In this document: positions 24,683 to 33,259 of the stretch, one piece after another | How positions within the stretch are numbered: the first letter of the stretch is position 1 | Layout: the number at the start of each line of letters is the position of its first letter | Origin: Betaproteobacteria bacterium | GTDB lineage: Bacteria > Pseudomonadota > Gammaproteobacteria > Burkholderiales > SG8-39 | Direction of reading: 5' to 3' | DNA length: 42,603 nt | Assembly (NCBI GenBank): GCA_947476535.1 | Contig: CANJRC010000024.1 | Coordinates: 1-42,603 of the forward strand | The notes under the pieces: generated by a model | Told to the model about the DNA's origin: nothing | The model's input: the letters and a program-made list of their open reading frames with translations, nothing else | Databases searched by the model: none | Program-made: the position numbers and the translations under genes

Positions 24683-26014
24683 TCAGGAATTGCTCTCGAC
24701 TCGCGCGGTTATTCCACCCGAGGCAAGCGAGATATCCAGTCGATCGCCTGCCGAGATGGTGCTCGCGTCACGGATGACGCGTCCCTCTTCGTCCCTGACC
24801 ACGCTGTAACCTCTGGCAAGTACCAGCATGGGGCTCAGGTGATCCAGGCTGCCCCGTAGCGATGTTGCGCGCGCATCAAGTCGGCCCAGTTTGGCATTCG
24901 TCGACAGGCAAAGCCGTTCAATGAGCAAGCTGATGCTCAGGAGGGATTCATCCGGTCGGGGAAGGAATTTGTGCCCGCGATGAAGGAGTGAACTCAGCAT
25001 CCATCGCTTGCGATCGATCTGATCGAGCCACGAGGCTGCCTGCCGGTCTTTCAGTCCACGCAGCCGCTCCATCTGCAACTCGATTCGGTGCCGTGGATGT
25101 TCCAGGCGACGCATGTTTGCGTCCAGTCTTTGCATCCCGTTTTCCAGGCTCCGGCGTGTCCGGCTGGAGACGCGTTGCGCCAGGGCATTGATCCGACGGG
25201 ACAGTTCGGCCGCATCTGGACTGACCAATTCGGCGGCGGCCGTCGGCGTCGGGGCTCGACGGTCTGCCGCCAGATCCGCAATGGTAATGTCCGTCTCGTG
25301 CCCGATGCCTGATACCACCGGGATCGGGCAGGCCCGAATTGCCCGCGCAACCCTCTCTTCATTGAATGCCCAAAGGTCTTCAATGCTTCCGCCGCCGCGC
25401 GCAAGAATAATGACGTCGCATTCGGCGCGATGCCCCGCCACCTCCAACGCCTTCGCGACTTCGCCAGCGGCTACGTCACCTTGCACCTGGACCGGATAGA
25501 CGATGACGTTAATTGAGGGGTTGCGTCGTCGGAGCGTCGTGAGTACATCCCGCAGTGCTGCTGCCTTCAAAGATGTGATAACGCCGATGGTGCGTGGATA
25601 GGCTGGCAAAGCCCGCTTGAGCTCTGCGGCGAAAAGCCCCTGTCGCTCCAATTGATCGCGCAATTTGAGGAAACGCTCATAAAGTACGCCAACCCCGGCG
25701 CGCCGCATGCTCTCGATATTCAGCTGAAATTCTCCGCGGGCCTCATAAAGAGTGACCAGCGCTTGTACCTCGACTTGCATGCCGTCGGCAGGCATCCAAT
25801 CCATGTATTGGCTGCGGTGACGAAACATCACGCAGCGCACCTGTGACAGCTCGTCCTTCAGCACGAAATACGAGTGGCCCGAGCGGGCGCGCATGTAATT
25901 CGAAATCTCGCCGCTGACCCAGAGCAACGGAAATCGCGTCTCGAGAATGTCGCGAACGCTTCGTGCAAGCGCAGAAACGCTGAGTACTCCGGCCGGTAGT
26001 GTGGGTTCGCGCAC
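24683..26014 (-). CDS. xseA: Exodeoxyribonuclease VII large subunit
   Basis: The 443-residue protein forms exonuclease VII with XseB and degrades single-stranded DNA to oligonucleotides. It has the N-terminal OB-fold (LWVSGEISNYMRARSGHSYFVLKD) and the catalytic core with GVITSLKAAALRD, ILARGGGSIEDLWAFNEE and SGIGHETDITIADLAADRRAPTPTAAAE. A coiled-coil region follows (about residues 270-370). The likely start is GTG at 26012-26014 with no strong ribosome site; a slightly different start is possible. xseB is not in the window. Confidence 0.95.
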   Translation of the reverse strand: MREPTLPAGVLSVSALARSVRDILETRFPLLWVSGEISNYMRARSGHSYFVLKDELSQVRCVMFRHRSQYMDWMPADGMQVEVQALVTLYEARGEFQLNIESMRRAGVGVLYERFLKLRDQLERQGLFAAELKRALPAYPRTIGVITSLKAAALRDVLTTLRRRNPSINVIVYPVQVQGDVAAGEVAKALEVAGHRAECDVIILARGGGSIEDLWAFNEERVARAIRACPIPVVSGIGHETDITIADLAADRRAPTPTAAAELVSPDAAELSRRINALAQRVSSRTRRSLENGMQRLDANMRRLEHPRHRIELQMERLRGLKDRQAASWLDQIDRKRWMLSSLLHRGHKFLPRPDESLLSISLLIERLCLSTNAKLGRLDARATSLRGSLDHLSPMLVLARGYSVVRDEEGRVIRDASTISAGDRLDISLASGGITARVESNS

Positions 26015-26733
26015 GTTGCTTGACTTGTTCAGGGGGGGCCTGGGCTCGCTTAAATCGGGGCGGGAAATCGCAGTGCGGGCGTTTGTGGTTACGCTTCAGA
26101 TTGCCATGAGTTGCCGAGTGGAGACGCTACGGTTTCAGTGGAACGCCGCACTGGGCGCGGCTTTCCGAAGGGTCGTGGATGGTAACCTATCCACAGCCAT
26201 TGGGAAAAACCCTGATTGTCTATGAGGGCTTAATTCCGGTTACTAGAAAAATGCCTCAAATACTTGATTTTATTAGCATATATGAGGAGATAACTTTTTC
26301 ATCAATGTGAAAAAAGCTTGAGTATTCAATCCTCTGCGAGGCTACTGAGTGAATGTACTCACAAGGTTATCCACAACAACTGTGGACAACAGATGAACAA
26401 TTTTCGCCTGTTCCTTAACAGCGGCGGCCGCTCTGTCCACCTCGCGGGCACACGCCTTGCCCCTGGTCGTCGCCTGAGTTTCGTTTTGCATCCAGTGACA
26501 TGAATGGAAACTGCAGGCTGATGGCAGCTGCTTCCTTGCCGAAGCCCGCGATGCAAGATAAAGTGGCGGCGGATTTTCGGTGTTATGTGCGAATCCCCCG
26601 TCACCTTAGAAATCAGGGCGATGGAAGCACAAGCTCAGCGTGATTTTCAACATTTCATCGAAGTCATGCTGCGAGCGATAGCAGCGCACCGGCAGCACGT
26701 CAGCAATCGTAATCGTTGTGAGAGGAGTGGCAT
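26015..26733. other. Long divergent intergenic region with DnaA boxes
   Basis: This 719-base stretch separates xseA from exbB. The middle (about 26220-26330) is AT-rich. Three DnaA-box-like sequences lie in it: CTATCCACA at 26187-26195, TTATCCACA at 26367-26375 and an inverted TTGTCCACA at 26381-26389. A possible exbB promoter is TTGCCG (26536-26541) with GATAAA (26557-26562), spacing 15. No tRNA, known small RNA or convincing small gene is seen. Confidence 0.55.
26367..26389. promoter_or_regulatory. Inverted pair of DnaA boxes
   Basis: A perfect consensus TTATCCACA on the plus strand is followed, five bases later, by TTGTCCACA on the minus strand. Together they form a 23-base imperfect dyad. 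Consensus boxes this close usually bind DnaA tightly. Confidence 0.65.
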
Positions 26734-27369
26734 TTGTTCGCAATCATCCAGGCTGCAGGCTGGCCGATATGGCCGTTACTCGTTGCATCAATTATTGCCG
26801 TTGCGCTGATCATTGAGCGCTTGGTCATGCTGCGCAAGGATCGAATTGTCCCTGAGGGGCTGCTTGAGAAAGCCGTGGCCGCCTATGAAAAACAGGGTGT
26901 TACGCCGGAGTTGATCAAGAGCCTCGCGGAGGATTCCCCCTTGGGCCGAGTCCTCGCTGCCGGGTTGCGCAACACCAAGAGCTCCCGTTACGTGATGAAG
27001 GAGTCGATCGAGGAGGCAGGCAGTGCGGTCAGTCATGACCTTGAGCGTTTCCTGACGACCTTGGGAACCATCGCATCGATCAGCCCGTTGATGGGGTTGT
27101 TTGGAACGGTGGTTGGCATGATCGAGATCTTTGGTTCGCAGGCCCCCACGGGGACCAACCCCCAGGCGCTTGCGCATGGCATATCGGTTGCGCTGTACAA
27201 CACGGGTTTCGGCCTGGTCATCGCCATACCGGCGATGATCTTCTTTCGTCATTTCCGCGGCAAGGTGGAAAGCTTCGTCGTGGAGATGGAGCAGCAGGCA
27301 TCCAAGCTTGTGGATATCGTGCATGGTGAGCGCAAGGATTACTCCGGCGCCCCCAACACTCAGGGCTAG
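26734..27369 (+). CDS. exbB: MotA/TolQ/ExbB proton channel family protein
   Basis: The 211-residue inner-membrane protein begins MFAIIQAAGWPIWPLL and has the family core GTIASISPLMGLFGTVVGMIEIF (around residues 108-132), followed by a helix with ALYNTGFGLVIAIPAMI. With ExbD it harvests the proton gradient to power TonB (or TolA). The start is TTG at 26734, with AGGAG about 7 bases upstream; no in-frame ATG fits. exbD follows after 8 bases. A role as TolQ cannot be excluded, but no tolA, tolB or pal is near. Confidence 0.92.
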   Translation: MFAIIQAAGWPIWPLLVASIIAVALIIERLVMLRKDRIVPEGLLEKAVAAYEKQGVTPELIKSLAEDSPLGRVLAAGLRNTKSSRYVMKESIEEAGSAVSHDLERFLTTLGTIASISPLMGLFGTVVGMIEIFGSQAPTGTNPQALAHGISVALYNTGFGLVIAIPAMIFFRHFRGKVESFVVEMEQQASKLVDIVHGERKDYSGAPNTQG

Positions 27370-27377
27370 TTCACAGC

Positions 27378-27794
27378 ATGAATTTTCGCGGGACGCAAAA
27401 GGAAGACCCGGAGATCAACTTGATCCCGTTGATCGACGTGCTGCTCGTGATCATCATCTTTCTGATGCTCACCACCACTTACTCAAAGTTTGCCGAATTG
27501 CAGATTCAGTTGCCGACTGCAGCTGCTGAAAAGCAATTGGAGCGGCCGAACGAAATCACCATCGTGGTCAGTGCCTCCGGCCAATATCTTGTCAATCGTC
27601 GTTCGGTGACCTTCCGGGATGTTGCCGGGCTCGCCGAAGAACTGAGGCGTGCCGGTGCGTCGTTGAAGGACCCGGTCATTGTCATCAATGCCGACAACAG
27701 TGCGACACACCAATCGGTCATTCGCGTCATGGACGCCGCGCGCCAGGCAGGTTATGGCCAGATTGCGTTCGCTGTCGAGCAGACCAGCAAGTAG
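27378..27794 (+). CDS. exbD: ExbD/TolR-type biopolymer transport protein
   Basis: The 138-residue protein has a short cytoplasmic N-terminus, one membrane helix (IPLIDVLLVIIIFLML) and a periplasmic domain. D20 in PLIDV is the conserved aspartate of the proton path (D25 in E. coli ExbD). It follows exbB after 8 bases and precedes lpxK after 39, the standard betaproteobacterial order. Confidence 0.94.
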   Translation: MNFRGTQKEDPEINLIPLIDVLLVIIIFLMLTTTYSKFAELQIQLPTAAAEKQLERPNEITIVVSASGQYLVNRRSVTFRDVAGLAEELRRAGASLKDPVIVINADNSATHQSVIRVMDAARQAGYGQIAFAVEQTSK

Positions 27795-27833
27795 TTCCGC
27801 GCGCCCTGTGCGCCGGCCTGCTAGAGCACGAGC

Positions 27834-28880
27834 ATGACTGCCGCCCCCCCCGGCTCCTTTGCCGCGCGGCACTGGTATCGGCGTACCGCCCTGTCCACAT
27901 TGCTTCTTCCGATCGCATGGACTTTTTCGTTGATCGCGGCGTTGCGCCGACTGATGTATCGCACAGGGCTGTTTCCATCGGTTCGCCTGCCGGTGCCGGT
28001 AGTGGTCGTCGGCAACCTGACGGTCGGGGGTACGGGAAAAACTCCCTTGGTGATATGGATGGCGAAGATGCTGAGAAGCAAAGGCATGCATCCAGGCATC
28101 GTGCTGCGCGGCTATGCCGGCGCACAGCGGGGCGAGCGCGAAGTGTTTGCAGGCACTGGGGCAGCGCTGGTCGGTGACGAGGCGGTCCTTCTGGTCGAGC
28201 GTACCGGCTGCCCTGTCTGGGTCGGTGCCAATCGGGCAGCCGCAGCCAGCGCATTGCTGCGCTCACATCCGCTATGCAATGTGTTGATCTGTGACGATGG
28301 ACTGCAACACTACCGATTGGCGCGCGATCTGGAGATCGCGGTGGAGGATGAGCGGGGGCACGGAAACGGACGGTTGCTGCCCGCGGGGCCGATGCGCGAG
28401 CCTGCCAATCGCCCGGTCGAACTGACGGTCGCCAACGTGCCGGGGGATCGTGCATTGCCAGTTCGCAACGGCAGGGTGTTGCGAATGACCTTCGTGCCAG
28501 ACCAGTTGCGATGGGTGGCGGGTGAGTGCGCAGGGGAAAGCGTCGGCATTGAGCGGCTCAAGGGCATGCGGCTGCATGCTGTCGCCGGAATTGGCAACCC
28601 GGCGCGGTTCTTTTCCATGCTCGATGCAATGGGCCTGAACGCGACAGCGCACGCATTTCCTGACCATCACGCGTTTGCGCCGGCAGACCTGGAATTGCTG
28701 GATTCCGATGCGATCCTGATGACGGAGAAGGATGCGGTAAAATGCCGAACGTTCGAGAGGCACGACTTGATAGCAGTCAGCGTGGTTGCGGATCCGGACC
28801 CTGAACTGGCTGAATTCATTCTCAGGGTTGCGACCGAAGCCACATGGCGTGATCGGAAAGAGTCGGGTGCGCCGATATGA
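27834..28880 (+). CDS. lpxK: Tetraacyldisaccharide 4'-kinase
   Basis: The 348-residue enzyme phosphorylates the 4' position of the lipid A precursor at the inner membrane. It has an N-terminal membrane helix (about residues 19-38), the P-loop GNLTVGGTGKT at 60-70, and the LpxK motifs DDGLQHYRLARDLEI and LLPAGPMREP. PDHHAF and MTEKDAVKC occur in the C-terminal part. The first codons include a C8 run (Ala-Ala-Pro-Pro). It is the first lipopolysaccharide gene of a group that continues to kdsB. Confidence 0.95.
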   Translation: MTAAPPGSFAARHWYRRTALSTLLLPIAWTFSLIAALRRLMYRTGLFPSVRLPVPVVVVGNLTVGGTGKTPLVIWMAKMLRSKGMHPGIVLRGYAGAQRGEREVFAGTGAALVGDEAVLLVERTGCPVWVGANRAAAASALLRSHPLCNVLICDDGLQHYRLARDLEIAVEDERGHGNGRLLPAGPMREPANRPVELTVANVPGDRALPVRNGRVLRMTFVPDQLRWVAGECAGESVGIERLKGMRLHAVAGIGNPARFFSMLDAMGLNATAHAFPDHHAFAPADLELLDSDAILMTEKDAVKCRTFERHDLIAVSVVADPDPELAEFILRVATEATWRDRKESGAPI

Positions 28881-28971
28881 CGGCTTGCGTGGGCGCACGG
28901 CTCCCGGATTCGCGCACTTCGGCATCTCAGTCCTTTGATACGCCGTAGCTTTCAACTTGGAGTACCCGCTG

Positions 28972-29154
28972 ATGGACAGTCGCTTGTTGGATATCCTGGT
29001 TTGCCCGATTTGCAAGGGACCGTTGCTGTTTCGCAAGCAGGAACTGGAACTCGTGTGTCGCGCGGATCGGTTGGCCTTTCCCATACGCGACGATATTCCA
29101 GTGATGCTCGAAGACCAGGCGCGCCGTTTGGCCGCCAGTGAAGAGGTCGAGTAG
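28972..29154 (+). CDS. Trm112 family protein (YcaR-like)
   Basis: The 60-residue protein [18 protein letters not shown]... is a typical bacterial Trm112/YcaR zinc-ribbon-like protein, with CPIC and a third cysteine in [21 protein letters not shown]. Eukaryotic and archaeal Trm112 activate methyltransferases; the bacterial role is unsettled. GGAG lies about 9 bases before the ATG at 28972. Its position between lpxK and kdsB is conserved. It ends five bases before the kdsB GTG. Confidence 0.92.
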   Translation: MDSRLLDILVCPICKGPLLFRKQELELVCRADRLAFPIRDDIPVMLEDQARRLAASEEVE

Positions 29155-29159
29155 GCGCG

Positions 29160-29984
29160 GTGGCGCGGGTACCGTTCGTCGTCGTGATCCCGGCGCGGTT
29201 TGCGTCGTCTAGACTGCCAGGCAAGCCGCTCGCCGACATCGCCGGAAAACCCATGATCGTACGGGTGGCAGAGCGGGCGCGGGCCAGCGGTGCCCAGGCA
29301 GTTTATGTTGCTACCGACCACGACGGGGTTCGCGACGCGGCTCTTTCGAATGGCATTGACACGATCATGACCAGTCGACACCACGTGTCGGGAACGGATC
29401 GGATTGCGGAAGTCGCGCGCAGCCTCGCCTTCGATCCCGATGCTATTGTGGTCAACGTGCAGGGTGATGAGCCGTTGATCGCGCCGGACCTGATCGCCGA
29501 TGTGGCGGCGATGCTGGCGGCAGATGGCGTAGCCGTGATGTCCACCGCTTGTCACGCCATCCGCGATTCAGCGGAAATGTTCGATCCCAATGTGGTCAAG
29601 GTGGCGCTTGATGCCAATGGCGGTGCACTTTACTTCAGCCGGGCGCCGATTCCATGGGCACGCGATGCTTTCGCGAAGTCGTTCCAACAAGCGCCGGGAC
29701 AGCTGCCCTCGCAGCTTCCACGAAAGTTCCCATGTTATCGACACGTCGGGATCTATGCCTACCGCGCTTCGTTTCTTGCGCGATTTGCGACGCTGGCCCC
29801 GGCACCGCTTGAACAGTTCGAGGCGCTGGAGCAATTGCGCGCCTTGTGGCACGGCTACCGGATTGCAGTATCCATCAGAGAAGACGTCCCGGAGGCTGGC
29901 GTGGACACCCCCGAGGATCTGGCACGTGTGCGGGCACGAGTTGCACGTTCCGTCGAAATTGACCAAGAGCGCAAAGCGCGCTAA
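29160..29984 (+). CDS. kdsB: 3-deoxy-manno-octulosonate cytidylyltransferase
   Basis: The 274-residue enzyme makes CMP-Kdo for the lipopolysaccharide inner core. It has [21 protein letters not shown], the substrate motif [11 protein letters not shown] and the C-terminal GVDTPEDL. A Pro/Gln-rich insertion near residues 178-190 ([12 protein letters not shown]) is unremarkable for the loop there. The start is GTG at 29160, five bases after the Trm112 stop, with no strong ribosome site, so coupling to the preceding gene is likely. Confidence 0.95.
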   Translation: MARVPFVVVIPARFASSRLPGKPLADIAGKPMIVRVAERARASGAQAVYVATDHDGVRDAALSNGIDTIMTSRHHVSGTDRIAEVARSLAFDPDAIVVNVQGDEPLIAPDLIADVAAMLAADGVAVMSTACHAIRDSAEMFDPNVVKVALDANGGALYFSRAPIPWARDAFAKSFQQAPGQLPSQLPRKFPCYRHVGIYAYRASFLARFATLAPAPLEQFEALEQLRALWHGYRIAVSIREDVPEAGVDTPEDLARVRARVARSVEIDQERKAR

Positions 29985-30057
29985 GGTCAGGCGCAATTGC
30001 TTACCAGGTTCGGGGTTGCGCGAAGCACGCAGAGATAGGTGGCGTTGCTGGCGCTGA

Positions 30058-30756
<699 letters not shown>

Positions 30757-30759
30757 GCG

Positions 30760-31770
30760 ATGAAAAGCATTACGCTCACGCAGTACCTGATCGAGCAGCA
30801 GCGGGAAAAGGGTGCGGTCTCCGCAGAACTGCGCTTGCTGATTGAAGTGGTCGCGCGAGCCTGCAAGCGCATCAGTCATGCCGTCTCGAAGGGCGCTTTG
30901 GGTGGTGTGCTGGGCGGCGCAGGCACGGACAACATCCAGGGCGAGGCGCAGAAAAAGCTCGATGTCATCGCCAACGAGGTGCTGGTGGAGGCCAATGAGT
31001 GGGGTGGGCACCTGGCAGCGCTGGCATCCGAGGAAATGGAGCATCCGCACCAGATCCCGAGTCGCTACCCGCGCGGGGAGTTCCTGCTGCTGATGGACCC
31101 GCTCGACGGCTCGTCGAACATCGACGTGAACGTGTCGATCGGGACCATATTCTCCGTGTTGCGCTGCCCGGAGGGTGTGATCGATCCCGATGAAAAGGCC
31201 TTTCTGCAGCCGGGAACGAATCAGGTCGCGGCAGGGTTCGCGGTCTATGGGCCATCCACCATCCTCGTGTTGACCGTTGGTACCGGTGTGGCGGCATTCA
31301 CGCTCGATCGCGAGCTGGGCAGTTTTGTGATGACACAGGCCGCGATTAAGCTCTCTCCGGATACGCAGGAATTCGCCATCAACGCGTCGAACATGCGCAA
31401 CTGGGAGGCTCCGGTGCGCCGCTACATCGACGAATGCCTGGCAGGCAAGACCGGCGTGCGCGGCAAGGATTTCAACATGCGCTGGGTTGCATCCATGGTG
31501 GCAGACGTGTTCCGTATTCTGTCGCGTGGCGGAATCTTCATGTATCCGTGCGATGCAAAACACACCGCCGGACGATTGCGCCTCATGTATGAAGCCAATC
31601 CCATGGCGTTCATCATCGAGCAGGCCGGTGGCGCAGCCACGGACGGCCGCCGGCGCATCATGGAGATTCAGCCGGAACGGTTGCACCAGCGCGTTGGCGT
31701 CGTCCTCGGCTCCAAGGCCGAGGTCGATCGTGTGACGCAGTATCACCTCGATGCGACCGTCCGGGCATGA
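30760..31770 (+). CDS. fbp: Fructose-1,6-bisphosphatase class I
   Basis: The 336-residue enzyme hydrolyses fructose 1,6-bisphosphate in gluconeogenesis. The class I metal and active-site motif [22 protein letters not shown] is intact, and the substrate region [22 protein letters not shown] precedes the C-terminus. It starts three bases after adk and is followed by a PFK-family gene whose product works on the same pair of sugar phosphates, in the opposite or reversible direction. Confidence 0.96.
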   Translation: MKSITLTQYLIEQQREKGAVSAELRLLIEVVARACKRISHAVSKGALGGVLGGAGTDNIQGEAQKKLDVIANEVLVEANEWGGHLAALASEEMEHPHQIPSRYPRGEFLLLMDPLDGSSNIDVNVSIGTIFSVLRCPEGVIDPDEKAFLQPGTNQVAAGFAVYGPSTILVLTVGTGVAAFTLDRELGSFVMTQAAIKLSPDTQEFAINASNMRNWEAPVRRYIDECLAGKTGVRGKDFNMRWVASMVADVFRILSRGGIFMYPCDAKHTAGRLRLMYEANPMAFIIEQAGGAATDGRRRIMEIQPERLHQRVGVVLGSKAEVDRVTQYHLDATVRA

Positions 31771-31783
31771 CCCGGGCATGGTT

Positions 31784-31800
31784 GAGCCCGGATCGGGCTC
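31784..31800 (+). repeat. Inverted repeat between fbp and pfp
   Basis: GAGCCCG (31784-31790) and CGGGCTC (31794-31800) form a 7-bp stem around GAT. No U-run follows, so it is probably not a terminator and may stabilise or separate the messages. Confidence 0.55.
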
Positions 31801-31829
31801 GTCCCTGAACTGAGGTGCGTCACACCAAG

Positions 31830-33089
31830 ATGGCGGCGCTCCAGCCTCGCAACGCCCTGTATGCGCAGGCCGGGGGGGCAACGGCGGTCATCAACGCGAG
31901 TGCAGCGGCCGTCATCCTTACGGCAAGAAAACATCGCAAGCTGATCGGCAAGGTGTTTGCCGCGCGAGACGGCCTGCTGGGCATGCTGACCGAAGACTTC
32001 GTTGACATGACGAAAGAATCGGCGGCAGCTGTCCGACTCCTCGCGGGAACTCCGGGATGCGCATTCGGGACATGCCGGGCCGGGCTGGACGATTACGCGA
32101 AGGACCGTGAGCGCTGGGAGCGTCTCATCGCCGTCTTTCGCGCCCACGATATCGGCTATATCTTCTATAACGGTGGCAATGGGTCGGCGGATACGGCGTC
32201 GAAACTGTCGCAACTGGGCGCACTATTCGGCTACTCGCTCACGGTCGTCGGCATTCCGAAGACGATTGACAACGACATCGTCGGCACGGACAGTTGTCCC
32301 GGATTCGGTTCTGCCGCCAAGTACATTGCCACCAGCATGCGCGAGGGGGCCATCGATCTTGCATCCATGGCAAGCACGTCCACGCGGGTCTTCATTCTTG
32401 AAGTCATGGGCCGCAACGCTGGATGGCTCACGGCCGCCTGCGGACTGGCGGCGGCAAGGCCTGGCGATGCGCCCCAGGTGTTGTTATTTCCGGAGTACCC
32501 ATTCGATGAAGGGCGTTTTCTGGAACGCGTGAACGAATCCGTGCGGCGCCACGGGCATTGCGCCGTGGGCGTGTCCGAGGGCACGCGCGATGCAGCTGGG
32601 GTCTTGTTGAGTATTTCGGGTCCGGCTGACTCCCATGGCAATCCGCAATTGGGCGGGGTGGCGCCGATGCTGGCGCAGCTTGTCCAGTCGAAGCTTGCGC
32701 ACAAGTGTCATTGGGCCGTTGCGGACTACCTCCAGCGTTCTGCACGGCACATCGCTTCCGCGACCGATGTTGAGCAAGCACGCGCCGTGGGTGCAGCCGC
32801 CGTTGAACTCGCAATCTCGGGAGGTAATGGCCTGATGCCGGTCATCGAGCGAGTGTCCTCGAGCCCCTATCGCTGGAAGCTTCGGCATGTCAGGCTGGCC
32901 GACATAGCGGTGCGAGAGCGGCGCCTGCCCCGCAAGTACATCTCCGCTGATGGGATGAATATCACATCGGCCTGTCGCGCTTATCTCACCCCTTTGATCC
33001 AGGGGGAGGACGTTCCGCCTTTCCAGGGTGGGTTGCCGATCTACTCACGGTCAATTCACGTGCCGGTGAAGAGGCGCCTGCCCCGCTAA
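31830..33089 (+). CDS. pfp: 6-phosphofructokinase, pyrophosphate-type clade
   Basis: The 419-residue protein matches the long PFK clade that usually uses PPi, giving a reversible step between fructose 6-phosphate and fructose 1,6-bisphosphate. FYNGGNGSADTASKLSQL, GIPKTIDNDIVGTDSCPGFG and EVMGRNAGW are the phosphate-donor, catalytic and sugar regions. K144 in PKTIDND is the PPi-type residue, but the position expected to be Asp is G118 (in GGNGS), as in ATP enzymes, so donor use is uncertain. The first in-frame start is GTG at 31815; the ATG at 31830 is preferred. Confidence 0.88.
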   Translation: MAALQPRNALYAQAGGATAVINASAAAVILTARKHRKLIGKVFAARDGLLGMLTEDFVDMTKESAAAVRLLAGTPGCAFGTCRAGLDDYAKDRERWERLIAVFRAHDIGYIFYNGGNGSADTASKLSQLGALFGYSLTVVGIPKTIDNDIVGTDSCPGFGSAAKYIATSMREGAIDLASMASTSTRVFILEVMGRNAGWLTAACGLAAARPGDAPQVLLFPEYPFDEGRFLERVNESVRRHGHCAVGVSEGTRDAAGVLLSISGPADSHGNPQLGGVAPMLAQLVQSKLAHKCHWAVADYLQRSARHIASATDVEQARAVGAAAVELAISGGNGLMPVIERVSSSPYRWKLRHVRLADIAVRERRLPRKYISADGMNITSACRAYLTPLIQGEDVPPFQGGLPIYSRSIHVPVKRRLPR

Positions 33090-33156
33090 CCAGTGGTTTC
33101 GGAAGGGATTGGAAACCGCGGTGTGTCGGAGCTCGCTTAAAGCCTCCACTTTTGGT

Positions 33157-33162
33157 TATAAT
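33157..33162 (+). promoter_or_regulatory. -10 element upstream of hppA
   Basis: A perfect TATAAT lies 98 bases before the hppA ATG. No convincing -35 is seen 16-18 bases upstream (around CGCTTA, 33134-33139). It gives a leader of about 90 bases. Confidence 0.5.
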
Positions 33163-33207
33163 TTAGAGCTTTACGCAATCCCCCTGCACGCCAAGCCAGC
33201 GGAACCT

Positions 33208-33250
33208 ACCCCTAGGGTCCGGGCTGCCGAAGAAGACGGGGTTTTTTAGT
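33208..33250 (+). promoter_or_regulatory. Terminator-like leader element before hppA
   Basis: ACCCC (about 33208-33212) can pair with GGGGT before a T6 run (33242-33247) that lies directly in front of the GGAGG ribosome site. A CCCTAGGG palindrome is inside. The stem is short, so this may be a weak attenuator, a Rho-independent end of the pfp transcript, or chance. Confidence 0.35.
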
Positions 33251-33259
33251 GGAGGAACT

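Noticed and set aside
26015-26733. The DnaA-box region as the chromosomal origin
   Set aside because: Only two good boxes and one near match are seen, and no origin-linked genes are near. I keep it as a finding but do not call an origin.
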